Part shown: one piece after another, positions 12,065 to 24,700 of the stretch
Position numbering within the stretch: position 1 is the first letter of the stretch
How the letters are laid out: each line of letters begins with the position of its first letter
From: Scenedesmus sp. ARA3
Taxonomy: Eukaryota; Chlorophyta; Chlorophyceae; Sphaeropleales; Scenedesmaceae
Reading direction: 5' to 3'
Assembly: GCA_004335835.1 (NCBI GenBank)
Contig: RWJK01000644.1
Location: 62,318-126,317, forward strand
Length of the DNA: 64,000 nt
Translations under genes and position numbers: made by a program
The notes under the pieces: model-generated
What the model saw: the letters and a program-made list of their open reading frames with translations, nothing else
The model's database searches: none
Told to the model about the DNA's origin: nothing

Positions 12065-12670
12065 GGCCGCATTTACATGGATGCCACAGTATCCAATGTG
12101 CTTGACAAACATATGGCGGCAGGATACTATCAGCAGGATACCAGCTGTACTCAAAGCTGAGATTATTGGGTACAGTCATCCACTGGTTGTGAGCCTCCAT
12201 GCAGCCATGGTGCCCTGGATCGTTCGCAGAGGGTCTTTGCTTTGCGCAGTGTCACACAATATGCCAGAGGCAGTTGATACACTGTCTGAGTGTAACATTG
12301 GTAGTGATAGTGTTACCAACACACATGTAGTACATGTATAGCGATCAGCAATGACCGTACCTCAACCTGATCTTCGCACGGTCGACCATACTGCGTCACA
12401 GTGGCATATTATCAGTGGCAAGTTTCAAGCATGTGACAAGGCATGCTGTCACCATCTGACCACGTGCTCAGCAGAGCAACACTCAGTGCTGCGTGGCAAC
12501 CCGCCATGGACACTGACACCTGGGATTCTACCAGTCTACAATCACCCAGCAGGAAGCATGCACAAGCAGTGTGCCGGTGGCCGCTGTCATGCGCCAGACA
12601 CGTGAAGCATGCCGCACATGTGCAAGAGGGCTAGAACTTCACAGTTGAACTTCACAGTTTGGAACACTAT

Positions 12671-12709
12671 AGACAGAACAGCGCGTGCATTAGACAGAAC
12701 AGCGCGTGC
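12671..12709. repeat. 18-bp tandem direct repeat
   Basis: AGACAGAACAGCGCGTGC occurs at 12671-12688 and again at 12692-12709, a 21-bp period. No function is evident. Confidence 0.9.
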
Positions 12710-12926
12710 CACACATTCACAGCAGCAATGTTGCCAAGACCCAGGCGTGGCCTGCCAGACAGCCACCTGTCGATCGACAAGTCCTATACCACACAGTCAG
12801 CACCACATGCTTGCCAGGCATCATGCGTCTAGCAGTGTGCACAAACAAACATGTATAACATGCCAGCCCCAAACCTGTCCAAATATTGAGCATGCAGGCA
12901 CAGCTACTGGCAGCCGCAGCCAAGGT

Positions 12927-14878
12927 CTAGTGCTCATCATCGCCAAACAGCACCCTAGGGCCCACACCATCCTCAGCGCCGGCTGCACCAGCAGCAGTGG
13001 CGCGTGGCGTGAAGCTGGTGCCCTTCAGCTCAGGGGTCAGCAGCATGCCGATGATATCGTCAATGGGTGTGCCGTGCTCAGCTGTCGCCCCACACAGCTG
13101 CTGCAGCTCTGCCACGTCTATCTCGTCATCGCTCTGCGAGCTGTCCCCGTACTCGCTGCCGCTGTAGAACTCATCGCCTGCCTCAGCATCATCCACATCC
13201 TGCTGCTGCTCCTCGGCTGCAGCTGCATCAACTGCAGCCGCCTGCTGTTCAGTGCGGTCCTGCACTGGGCCTGCTGCTAGCTCGTGCGCTGCCTGCTGCT
13301 GCTGCACCATCAGCTGAATGACCTGCTGCTCTGGGCTAGGCGGAGGCGCAGCCAGCCTGGAGGGCGTGCGCTGCTGCTGCTGGTGGTGGCTGTGGCCAGC
13401 GCCTGGCCCCATCATCAGCCCAATCACCTTGTCCACAGGGCTGGCAGGCGGCGCCTGGCTGTGGCTGCGCCCTGGCGTCCCTGCTGTGTGAGCAGCAGCG
13501 CCGCGCTGCTGGCTGGGGAAGCCAAAGCCATCAAAGCTGTGCGCGCCGTGGCTGCCACCTGCGCGTGCCATGCTGAGGTGGCTCATGGGGGTCGCCAGGC
13601 TGTCACCAGCCAGCTGCTGCGGGCTCTGCGGCTGCTGCTGGCCCAATGCAAATGCTGGGCTGCCACCGCAGTGGGGGGTGTTGGCCGGTGCCCTAGGGGG
13701 TGTGAAGGACATTGCATGGCCTGAACCACCTCCTGCAGGAGCTGCAGCTGCAGCGTTGCTGTGGCGGCCAGCTACAGCTGCCAGGGCAGCATGCATGCGA
13801 GCTGCAGCGGCAGCAAGCTGGTTGGCTCCAACTGTGGTTGTTGCCTCATCGTCTGCTTCGTCTGAGTCATCATCTGAGGCATCGGGCCCCAAGTCAAACA
13901 GGGGGCGTGAGCGAGGCTCAGCAGCAGCAGGGGACACTGCTGATGCTGGAAGGCCGCTAGCGCTCATGGGGGTGCCTGCAGGAGTGGGCGCTGGCGCTGC
14001 TGGAGGTGTTGCTGCTCCAGGGCTGCGCCGAGGTGTGTAGCTGTTGCTGCTGGTGGCGCGCAGCCATGCCTGAAAGTGCTGCTTGCCGCCACAGGACCCT
14101 GCAGGACAAGTGCGTAAAGCAAACTTGAAAGCCAGCAAGCAAAATGGGGCAATCAATCATGCAGGGCCAGCACCAGCAGGGCCAGCACCAGCAAGAGACA
14201 CAAGAATACACCAGGCATTGGTAACTTTGGCACAGCATGCATGCCTCACCTGCTGCTGCTGCATCCTGCAAGTGCGGTGGTGTGTTTTCATCAGCCCTCA
14301 CGCTCATCATGGACACAGTCGGGGGTGTCTTCTGCCCAGTGTATGGGCTGGTGCTCATCACCCAGTCACTGAACCTGCACAAGCAAGCAGGCACAGCACA
14401 TGTTTATAGAGCCGCATGACGTGCACGTGGCCAGAAAGCTGCAGTGGCTATTAAAACAGCCTACTTCAGCACAGTGACTGCCACATCTGGTGTCACAAGC
14501 AACGGATCACAAGCTCACCTTTTGCCGCTCTCTGCTGCAGGCGTGAGAGCATTAGCCATGCCAGGAGTGCGCTGGAACAGAAGAGGGCTCTGGGCGTTGG
14601 TGTCCATCAACATCCTGCAGTCATACCAGCGGCCATGGGTACTTGTAAACTTAAGGTTGCCGCAGCACTTGATGCAGAGCCTCTGGGTGGGCACAGCGGC
14701 ACTGCTTGTTTGGGTGCTGTAAGAAGCGCCTGAAGCCGTTGCAAGCACATGGCGCTGCTCCCCTCGCCACATTGACGCACCCATTCGTCTTCGTCTTGTC
14801 ATCAGGCGTCTGAACAGGCATGAAGCCCCCAGGGCTAGCCACAGGGCTGCCGAACCCAGAGAAAACAGGCTCCATCAC
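12927..14878 (-). CDS. Unrecognised SP/TP-rich acidic protein with a small Cys motif
   Basis: Minus-strand exons: 14878-14781, 14716-14519, 14374-14250, 14098-12927, phase-consistent, 530 residues. I do not recognise the family. The N-terminus has several proline-directed sites (SPVASP, QTPDD), then LCIKCCGNLKF, then QSPLLFQRTPGMANALTP, STSPYTGQKTPPTV and ENTPP. The long last exon is disordered and A/S/Q-rich, with an acidic serine segment (DASDDDSDEADDEATTT). Near the C-terminus a short hydrophobic motif recurs three times behind SP or TP: VDKVIGLMM, EQQVIQLMV and IDDIIGMLLTPE. The many CDK-type sites suggest cell-cycle-regulated phosphorylation, which is inference. It is divergent from the ZCCHC10-like gene across 443 bp. 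Confidence 0.7.
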
Positions 14879-15321
14879 GACGGTCCGGCCGGTGTCTGCT
14901 TAAATGCTAAATAGACGCCAAACAAAGCGAAAATCGTAATGTTGATAGCCTGCGCAGGCGCTCCTACGGCTGGTTGCACTGTGTGTATTGTTGGTGAGCG
15001 CATAACCTGAGCATGTGACACACAAGAAAGTTGGTTTTAACTAGAATAACGGTTTAGTGACGACACGCTTTGATGCACCCATCCAAGGGTTCCTGTTTAA
15101 ATCGTGTTGCAAATGGTTTGGGTGTTTACCCCCTGTTGTCTACAGTACGCTGTCACAAGTGCGAATGCTAAAGGGAACGACAACAAGTCAAGGATCAGAA
15201 ACAGTGTTTGGGCTAACCGTGAACAGGGAACGCTGCCAGGCACATTGCTGTGACAGCACTTCCGTTGAGGCAGCAGCAGGCGATCATTCTAGCAGGTTGA
15301 CACAGCAGACACCCGGAAGCT
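14879..15321. promoter_or_regulatory. Divergent promoter region (SP/TP-rich gene / ZCCHC10-like gene)
   Basis: This 443-bp gap separates two start codons on opposite strands. It is lower in GC than the flanking exons. No TATA box or known element is clear, so the promoter function is inferred from arrangement. Confidence 0.5.
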
Positions 15322-17844
15322 ATGAGTCTTTTGGGCAGCGGCTCCGCTCATATGAGCGGCCGCTTCGCCAAGGTATGTGCATTGCATGTTCAAGCAGCAG
15401 CACATTGGCCTTGGAGCTTTACGAGCTGGCGAGTCTGGTGCTGATACGTGTTTCTCGACACTGTTGTGCCTGTGCAGCCGTTGGCGGCGAGCAGCAGCAA
15501 GCCAGGAGCTGGAGAGCCACGGTGCCAGAAGTGCCTGCAGGTGGGCTGCTAGGCAGTGCTGCTGCTGTTGTGTGCATGTGCGCATGCATGCACTCATGCT
15601 CACAAGGATATGTGTGCTTGCAGACCGGTCACTGGACATATGAGTGTAAGGGCCAGGCGGCATACCTGGCAAGGCCGTCAGCGTCAAAGACGCTTGTCAA
15701 CCCGGTGAGCTGCCTGAGCAAGCTTTGCCTTGCCATCATGCAGCAACATGCCGCAGCTTGCATGCTTATACTTTGGCAGATGCAACATGACCCATATTTG
15801 CCTTTGTATATGCTCAGTTTGGGTGTTCCGGGATCTTTGCTGCGCCTCGCAGCACTCTGTCGCCTGTGCGCCAGGTGGTACTGGATTACCTCAACACATA
15901 ACGTATGGCAACATGCCGCTTCCTTGTTGCTTCATCGCTGTCGTTGCTGTGCCTGGGCTGTGATGCACTTGGCTCCTGCAGGCCAAGCGCAAGTACTTGA
16001 ACCCTGAAGAAGTGCCTGATTGGATGCGGTACAGCAAGAAGGAGCTGGAAGAGAAGCAGAAGCAGGAAGCAGAGGCACGCAGGAAGGCACGCAAGAAGAA
16101 GCACAAGCGCAGCAGCAGCAGTAGCAGCTCTGACTCTGACACCAGCTCCAGCAGCACATCTTCTGGCAGCAGTAGCAGCAGCAGCGGCTCAGGTGAGCAG
16201 TGTGCGGCATGCATGCAAGGCTTGGGGGGATTTCCTTGAAATGGATGTTGCCTTCCCGTTCACAGGTAGTGTGGCTGCCTGTATGGTTTTGTGAGGGCCA
16301 ATAATTTAGGATCGTAATGCAGCATAGCAGTGCATTAGCATGCAAAGTATTGACACATTTGAAACTTTAAAACGGTTGCCGGCTGTGCACATGGGCTCGT
16401 CGTTAGCTAACGTGCACGCTTGACCTTCACTCAAATCTCGCATCGCCCCTGCTTTCTTGCACTCTTTCTTGCACTCGCAGACTCCTCGAGCTCCAGCAGC
16501 AGCAGCAGCAGTGGGACAAGCAGTAGCAGCGACACAAGCAGTGACAGCAGCAGCAGTGACAGCAGCACCAGCAGCGATTCGTCTGGCGGTAAGGCGCCTG
16601 CTCGCAAGCGCAGCAAGCACGGCAAGCCCGACAAGCAGGAAGCCGAGCAGCAGCAGCAGCGCCGTGCTGCCTCCCCCAGCAGGGAGCGCAGCAAGGAGCA
16701 CAGCAGGGAGCGCAGCAGGGAGCAGCAGCGGGCGCAGCGCCCTGTTGATGATGTGGCTGAGCGGGCAGGGCCTGCTGGCGGCCGCGGCAGGCACAGCCCT
16801 GACGGCAAGCGCCCTGATGGCAGGGCAGACGGCAGGGCCGCGGCAGCAGCAGCAGAGGCGGCCAGGGGCGGCAGCGACCGCAGCCGCGCACGTGCTGCTG
16901 CGGCTGCTGCTGATGGTGTTGGTCCGCCGATGGACAGGGACGGTGGCAGGCATGGCAGCCGCCATAGAAGTCCCAGCAGGAGCAGGAGCAGGGAGCCGCA
17001 GCAGCGGCTGCGGCAGCGCAGTGCATCGCCGCCGCCCGCAGCAGCAGCCCGCAGCAAGGAGCGCAGGAGCCCGAGCCCTGGCAGGTGGCGCGGCAGCGGC
17101 AGTGACAGCGACCATGAGGAGGCGCGGCAGCTGCAGCGCAAGACATCGGGCCTGCGCCATGCTGAGCAGCGGCTGGCTGAGGCAGCAGCCGGCGGCTCCG
17201 GCAGGCGCATGCGCTCTGAGGTGGCGGGCGGCAGCAGGGATGCACGCGGCCGCTCCCGCGAGCGTGAGGATGGCAGGGGCCGGGGCGGCAGCGCCGGGTA
17301 CGAGCGGCCTAGGGAGCCGGAGCAGGGCCGCCGCATGCGTGGTGATGAGGCGGCTGAGGGCTCAGGCAGGGGCGGCAGTGACAGGGCTGGTGGTGCCGCA
17401 AGAGCACCCAGAGGGCAGCAGGAGCGGCCCCGGTCCAGGTCCAGGGAGCGGCGGCGGTCTCTCTCACCACTACCCAACAGGGAGCAACAGCAGCGCCGTG
17501 GTGTTGAGGAGCGCGGCAACAGGAGGGATGTGCAGCACGCTGATGGCAGGCACAGGAGCAGCGATGGTGAGCGCAGGGGCCGCCAGCAGCAGGATGCAGG
17601 CGCTGCTGCGGGTGGCCGTGATGCTGGCAGGCGTGGTGGCAGCAGGAGCAGGAGCCCATCACGTGAGCAGCGCAGGCGCAGTGCGAGCCGCAGCCCGAGC
17701 AGGAGCGTGAGCGTGAGCACAAGCAGCAGTGGCAGCAGCAGTGAAGGCAGCAGCGGAGGCAGCAGCGGCAGCGGGCGAAGTGGCGGCAGCGACAAGCGCA
17801 GGGTGCCGCTGCGCCGTGGTGGAGACCGCAGCCGCAGCAGGTAA
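15322..17844 (+). CDS. ZCCHC10-like zinc-knuckle protein with long Arg/Ser (SR) domain
   Basis: Exons: 15322-15372, 15478-15540, 15624-15704, 15982-16192, 16481-17844; 589 residues. A zinc knuckle is assembled across the exon 2/3 junction: C33-X2-C36-X4-H41-X4-C46 in RCQKCLQTGHWTYECKG. It is followed by AYLARPSASKTL and KRKYLNPEEVPDW, the layout of animal ZCCHC10. A charged Glu/Lys-rich helix (about residues 80-105) leads into a serine tract. About 450 residues of RS/RD/RE-rich sequence follow, with SPS and RSRSRE runs typical of SR splicing factors. A nuclear role in pre-mRNA processing is inferred from the RS domain; substrates are unknown. Animal ZCCHC10 is much shorter and ends in a serine-rich tail. 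Long antisense ORFs here are shadows of the repetitive RS codons. Confidence 0.8.
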
Positions 17845-18797
17845 TGTGCACGACGGCTGCGAAGTTGGCGAATGTTGAGTGCAGCAACGATGCAAGGACT
17901 TGTCTGCTATATCGCAGCAGGAATGCTGTGTTGTGCCACTGAGCGTCGTGTGGTGTGGTGTGGTGTGCCCGCCCTGAGGCAAGCTTCAAGCTTGCTGACA
18001 TTGCTGCATCTTCTGCTTTTGCTGCTGTAGGGTCACCTTGCATCAATAGACCAGATACACAGCTTGATTCTGCAGATAACTTGTCCTCTTTGGCCGGCTG
18101 ATATTGGCGTTGACTGTGAACTTAAGCGCAGGCCCTGCCGTGCGTCATCATACTCTTCGACGTAGGAGTGGCTGCTGCCAACCTTGGATAGCCTTCTGGT
18201 TAGCAGCAGGTGTTCGAGTGTTCCTTTGCGAGTCTGTTCGGCACCACAAATGTGTATGCACAAATCAAACACGTGGTTGGCTGTAGCTCGGCTTCAGCTG
18301 CTGCACTTAAGCTTGTTTGATGCTCCAGGCTGGCACACCAGGCCTGCAGGAACGTCATTGTGCAGCGGGCACGAAGATCTCACTGGAAGGCCCTTGCAGA
18401 CGACAACATCCCAAAGAATTTCGTGTTTAACGCGATCGGCGGGCTCTGAGTGGCGAGCGCTGCGGCGTTGTCAGTTAGGTGAGCTTCAATTGGCCTTCAC
18501 ACTGTGACAGGTAGCTCGTCGATACTAACAGTCCGAGGAGTGCCCCCTTCAGTGAGCAACGTTTACGCCGTAACCCAGCCGGGCAAAGCCACTTATCAAA
18601 GCTGTCGCAACCCTGCAGAATTCCACGGAGTGCCTCGTATTGAGCAACAGTGCGGTGCTTGTGGTGGTCGTTCAGAGATCAAAAAACGATTACGACTACG
18701 TGTTATTGGGGTACTGAGTGAGCGCTTTGGTCAGAAGAAGGGAATTGCATTAGTCCCAGCTGCTCGCCAGTGGCAAGATCCAGCGCAGCACCGCCCC
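17845..18797. other. Intergenic region upstream of the CBP60-like gene
   Basis: About 950 bp with the 3' UTR of the SR gene (including a short GTGTG microsatellite near 17950) and presumably the promoter and 5' UTR of the next gene. I found no coding feature. Confidence 0.5.
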
Positions 18798-21700
18798 ATG
18801 CAGGGCGGTGGCACGCAGAATGGGTTGCGTGGCCAGGCTCTGGAGGTGCGTGGTGCTCAGCCGTGTTGCTGGCAGCAGCAGTAGCAGCAGCAGTATCGGT
18901 GCACAGCCTGACCCACCCAATGCATCGCAACGTTGCCGCAGGATCACGTGCTGGACAGGATCAAGCACTTTGCAGTGGTGTTTGCACAAGAGCTGGTGCC
19001 TGGCATAACGCAGCAGCAGCTGGATTTGGCTTTCAGCCGGGCGCTGTATTCCATCAGCGCTCAGGACACCAGCGGGCATGCACAGCTTGAGCTGAAGTTC
19101 AACCACAAGTGCAGGTGTGCTTGCAGGACACACAGCATCAGCTTTGTGAGCTGTGCATGCTGCAGCTGCAGCTCCCTACTTGCGCGTGACAGGGGCTGTC
19201 GACGCTCAACAGCAATGCGCCGCAGGCAGCTGCAGCAGTGCAGTGTCACAGCAGCAGCAAGCACAGCAGTTGCAGGCAGCACCAGCAACATCACTAGCAG
19301 CAGCCAGCATGCCATACAAGTGTGACGGCCTGCAGTGTGCAGATTACTCTCCAGCGCTGCATCCTCAGCCGGTCACGCCCTGCCACACTCTCACATGCTA
19401 CACACGCCGCTCAGGTTCCTCGGCTGCGTCAGCCAGGACTGCATGCTGTGCAAGAACAACCCGCACAAGACATGCGGCGGCGATGACAACTTTGATGAGG
19501 CGTATGCAGACAACCAGGTGCTGCGTACGCGCTGCGAGGCGGAGATATTTGTGGACCTCATCAACCAAGTCAGCGGGGAGGTGTATTCAGCGCCTGGCGT
19601 GGAGGTGCAGGTGTGCTGGCAATGTTGTGTGTGGGCTGAGTCAGCAATGCCAGCTGCTGCAGTAGGACAAGGCAGTGGTACCGCACCAGCAGAAGGCAGT
19701 GATGCTTCAGCGGGGTAGCTCATGCAGCGTGCCAGCTGCAACTGGTACCACAGAGCATGGCTGCACAACGGCAGTGTAATGTGTATGCTTGCACCAGCAG
19801 TGTGAGACATTCTGCGACATGGCACAGCCAACAGCAGCTGCTGACTTGCTTCGTGCTCCCCAGAACACCAGTGTATGTTGTCAACAACAGCTGCTGCATG
19901 CAAAGCGCTGTTAGTTGCTGCTGCATCGCTGCATGACACAGCATCATGATTATAGGCACCTTACATGCCTGGTTGTTGGTGTTTGGCTAATTTATGCGCA
20001 CCAACTCGCTGTGCTGTCACCTGCAGCTGTCTGTGATTGATGGTGACGCCTACAACAGCACTGCGCCTGACCCCCTGGCCACCATCATGGAGCTGCACAC
20101 ATCAGACGAGGTGGGAGCCACGGGAAAGCCACTGCATGTTACTGCTCCTCAAAAGCTCAGGCATGAATACCACGGCCGGCACTGCTACCTTGGTTGGCAG
20201 CTTGCTTATCTACATCTTTTCCTGCCTGCACAATGCTGCCAAAGTATGTGCGCTGGAGCACAGGCATCATCATCAGCATGCCAAACCTGCAGTGGCTGGG
20301 AAGGGCCAGCCTGCGCACATGCACTGCCCTGCCAGAGGCAGCCCTTGGCAGCTCCTTTACGTGCTGTGGCTGCTGCTGTTGCTGGGTTTTGCGGCGTGCT
20401 GCAGGGTGTGCCGCTGCTGCAGTGCTACGGCACCAATAGGGCCATCCATGTCGGCACAGTGGTGGTGGCGCTGCAGGTGAGGCAGCTGCTGATGGTGACA
20501 ATGAGCAAGAGTTGCGTGGATGCCTCTGGTCAACAGCCAGCGAGCCAGCCACATTGCCGCACTGGACTGCAACCTCTATGCACAGCATTTGTTTGCCCCA
20601 CAACAGATCAAGCTGAAGCTGTCGTTGAAGTCTACTTACTGCTTCCACTGCCTTGCTTACACATCATCGTCCCAAGCACAGCTGCTGCTCCGCACTGTTG
20701 CCTGAACCCCACCTGCTCTCCATCCGCCACAACCTCACCTGTGCTTCTGGCAACCCCACCTGCACACGCCTGCAGAACGGCCGCGCCAAGCTGCCGGAGG
20801 TGTTTGTCACTGACAAGAACGACACCTTCCACTTTGGTGACGGCGCCACCACGGGCCACTTCCGGCTGCTGGCGCTGGCCATGCGGCGTGACGAGCTGGG
20901 CAACCCGGTGCCTGTCGAAGGCGTGGCCCCGGCCGTGTCCAACACTTTTGTGGTGAGTGTGCGTCACGCGGTGTGGAGGGCGTGACAAGTACGGTGATCA
21001 ACGCTCTCGTCGCGAGGCAGGGCGCAGCGTCATGGGGCCCGGTAAACTGCACATTTGCAGATTGCAAACACCGTGCATGCAAACTCAAACCGCCACACAC
21101 TGCTTCATGTCTTACCTGGGTCACTATCTCTCCCTGCTGACGTTTGCGGCCACCTCTCCACCGCGGCTGCAGGTGAAGACGCAGCGCGCGCTGAACGACT
21201 ACCGCAAGAGCGCCTACCCTCACTACAGGGACGAGCTCACGCGGCTGCGCTACATCGGCGCCATCACGGCGGCGCGGCTCAAGGACGCGCGCGCGTGGCT
21301 GGGACGGGACGTGCCGCTGGAGTGCGTGGACAGCGTGCAGAGCCTGAAGCAGCTGCTGGAGTATGTCGACACCAACAGGTGAGCATGTGTGCTTTACAGC
21401 TTACATATTACAGTAGGTGATGGCGGTGGTGATTAGCAACTGGTCACGCTGTGACTATCAAAGGCAGCCACTTTGTTGGATGCTTGCCATAGACCACTCA
21501 AGCATGTTGGTTATGAGCAAGCAAAGTATCACTTTCTTGCTGCTGCGCTGCATGTGAAAACTCCAAACTGCGCCTCCTGCAAAGCAGGCAGGTGGAGGAC
21601 AAGCTGCTGGCGCTGCTCAACATGCGCGGGCGGCACCGCCACAAGTGGGACTTCCTGCGCGCGGTGCTGGCTGATAAGGTGGTCTATGATGACAACGCGT

Positions 21701-24700
21701 TCCGGGTGTGGTACTCGCCCGGCTCCAATGGCTGCGGGCTGCTGTACGCCACGAAGCAGGCGCAGGTGCAGAACATGGACAAGCCGGCTGGCGTGGCGCA
21801 GCGCGTGACACGCCCAGACGGCACAGCAGTGGTGCAGGTGGGGAGCCTCGGTGATGATAGTAACGAGTTGATTGGACTGCTGCACTGTTGTGTGCTGGCA
21901 CGTGCTGCTGTGGTGCCCAGCACTGCTTGCAGGAGACAGCCACCCACACGTGCCGGCCTGCAGAGGGCGCCCTGCTGCTAGTGCCCGCATGACAGCTGCT
22001 GGCAGCGCATGACTCTCCATTGATAGCGCGTCGCAGTGTGCCTCCTTATCTTGTCAACCATTCCAGCAAACCCACTTGTATTATAGATGGCCTAGAAACC
22101 TCTGCTGCTGGTGCGACGTGCCACACCCTGCTGCAGGTGATGCTGCTGTCTGACATCCACCAGCACCCGCAGCTGCTGGAGTGGCGCCGCCAGGCTGAGG
22201 CGGCCTGGAGGGAGCCCAGCCACCCGGGCTGGCAGGTGCTGCAGGAGGAGATCGTGAGTGGCGCAACAACACTGCGCCTGCATGACAGTGTGGAATGCTG
22301 CTGGGGGTGCTCTCTGCATATGTGTTTTTCTTGCACTGGCCTGTTTCTGCACTGGCCTGTTTTTGCACTGGTCTGCAGCTGTGGCTTCAGGTGATGATGA
22401 TTGGCAGGCACCAATGCAGCTTGTGGGTGAGCACGCTAGTGGTGTGTGCATGCGTCTGTGATGATGTGCAGCAGCGGAGGTAGAGAGCAACATCAGCAGC
22501 AGAGCATACGCGGAGCTGCAGCAGGGCAGTGCTTGCAGCAACACTACTGCAGCAGTGCTGAATGTACTGCATAACAGCAGTCGCAGCAGCAGCAAGCATG
22601 GTTGGTGGGTGGCAGGACTACAAGCTGAAGCTGGCATGCTGCTTGTAACGCATCTACCGCCGCCGCTGCTGCTGCTGCTGCTGTAGGATTACGTCACCAA
22701 CTGGCCTGTCACGGCGCTGCGCACAGCCTCACAGGGGCTGCTGGCTGCACCAGCCAGTACTGCAGCACTCACCACCGCACCCGTCAGTACTGCAGGCATG
22801 CAGCAGGGCAGCGCAGCGCCTGCTGAGCTGGCCATCCAGCAGCGGCTAGCGCAGGCAGTAGCAGCAGCAGCGGCAGGCCCCGCAGCCTCAGCAGCACCTC
22901 AGGCTGCACTTGCAGCAGTGCCCGAGGACGCAGCAGAGCAGTATTCAAGCCTGCCACAACAGCAGGTGCTGCAGCAGCAGCAGCAGCAGCTGCAGGGTGG
23001 TGGTTATCCCAGCATGGCTGGTGCTGGCTTGCAGGAGGCCAACGGCTTTGGGCCTGAGGCCATGCAGCAGCAGGTGAACATGGCAGCAGCGTACCAACAT
23101 ATGTGCTACACGTGCTTCCTTGTCACTGTGCTGTTGCTGTTTTTATCGTCACTGACAACCTGTCAATTTTAGAGGGGGTGCCGGTTGCGAGCATCAGCCA
23201 GTCTGCGTGCGCGGTCCCTGTTAGCTCTGCAGCTTGATGCATGTGCCATTTAGTGTGTGTGGCTATTGCCACATGTATCGCTAGCGCAGCCGCAAGCTGC
23301 ACCAGGCTGATCACATGCTGCCAAGCGCCCTCCCTAACCACCTGCGCGTGTGCTGCTCACTCTGCCGCCTTGCCTGCAGCTGGACCAGCTACAGCAGCTG
23401 CGCATGCAGAGCGAGACAATGCAGAGCTCCGCAGCAGCTGCAGCAGCAGCAGCCATGATGCGCAGCCAAAGCGAAGCCATGGCTCTGCGCACGCAGAGCG
23501 AGGCGATGCTAGGCAGCCACAGTGCAGCCATGGCGCTGCGCACACACAGTGAGCAAGTGCCAAACAGCTTGCATGGCCAGCAGCAGCAGCAGCAGCAGCA
23601 GCAGGCGATGGCTATGGGGCTAGCTCGCCTGCAGGCGCACATGCAGCAGGCGCAGGCTGCGGCACAGCAGCAGCTACCACAGCAAACAAACCAGCAGCAG
23701 CAGCAGCAGCAGCTGCATGATGAGGATGAGCTGCTGCCGCCTATTGCTGAGGAGGCTGCTGGGTCTGTGTTCATGATGCAGCATCACATGGATGCTGTGG
23801 AGCTCGCTCTGCGAGATGCGCTGCAGCGTGGCATCACACCACAGCAGCAGCAGCAGCAGCAGCAGCATGCGGCACAGGAGCTCATGGGCCTCTCTGGCGG
23901 GGCAGGTGGTGCTGCTGTTGGGCAGATGGTGTTTGGTGGTGCAGCTGCGAGTGACGTGGATGGCAGCGTCAGCATTGAAGGCGGCAAGGCAGCTGGTGTG
24001 GGCAAGCGGGGCCGCACTGCTGGCGAGCTGCAGGCTGTGGCAGATCCTGAGAGCCAGGGTGTGCTGTTCATGACTGCAAGTGAGTGGCCAGAGTACTACT
24101 GCTGGACCTGCCTGCTGCATGGCTGTTTGCACAAATGGGTCTGCTGGTGTTAAATTGGGCATGCGCAGGTGCACGCATTACAGGGCAGCTGCTTGCACTC
24201 ACTTGGTGCCCTGCAGAAGAGCATGTCCTGCCTGCAGCAGCATCTTGATCAGCTGCTGCTGCTGGTCATGCACACGCATTCTGCTCTCCTCGCATGCCTT
24301 ACTGTTGCTGCTGCTGCTCACCGCTGCCGCACAGGCCGTGAGCGCCACAAGCCGGTCGCGCGTGGCGCCGCAGCCGACACTGTGGGCGAGGCTGCGCGGC
24401 CCATCACCGACTTCACCAGCCTCACTGCGGAGGATGTGGAGCGGCTGCAGGGGCTGTACAACCAGGCGCGGGGCGATGCGCTGGCTGAGCGGGACAATGA
24501 GCCTGCTGAGCCGCTGCCTGAGGACGATGATGTGCTGGGGGGTGGCATGAGTGAGTGGCGGCTGGGTTTGAGGCGGGGTTGGTGGTTTACGGGGGTGGTT
24601 CGGAGGCGTAGTTGATGAGAGTGTTGGCTTGCGTCGCTGCTGGTGATGAGATGGGCTCATGGATTAGGCTTGCCATTGCTTGCACCCTGCTGCCCTCTGC

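Larger units (their letters stand above)
11550..12926. other. Convergent intergenic region with short palindromic and direct repeats
   Basis: It lies between the convergent ankyrin and SP/TP-rich genes and so holds both 3' UTRs. I see no coding signal. It is less GC-rich than its surroundings and contains the two small repeat pairs listed separately. Confidence 0.5.

Noticed and set aside
16306..17795. Long minus-strand reading frames (up to about 450 codons) over the SR gene
   Set aside because: They are shadows of repetitive RS/RD codons. The plus strand gives a phase-consistent ZCCHC10-like protein with a zinc knuckle.
20653..20775. Possible upstream extension of CBP60 exon 6 (LLSIRHNLTCASGNPTCTRLQ)
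   Set aside because: Joining exon 5 directly to 20776 keeps phase and reproduces the continuous CBP60 block VALQNGRAKLPEV. The extension would break it.
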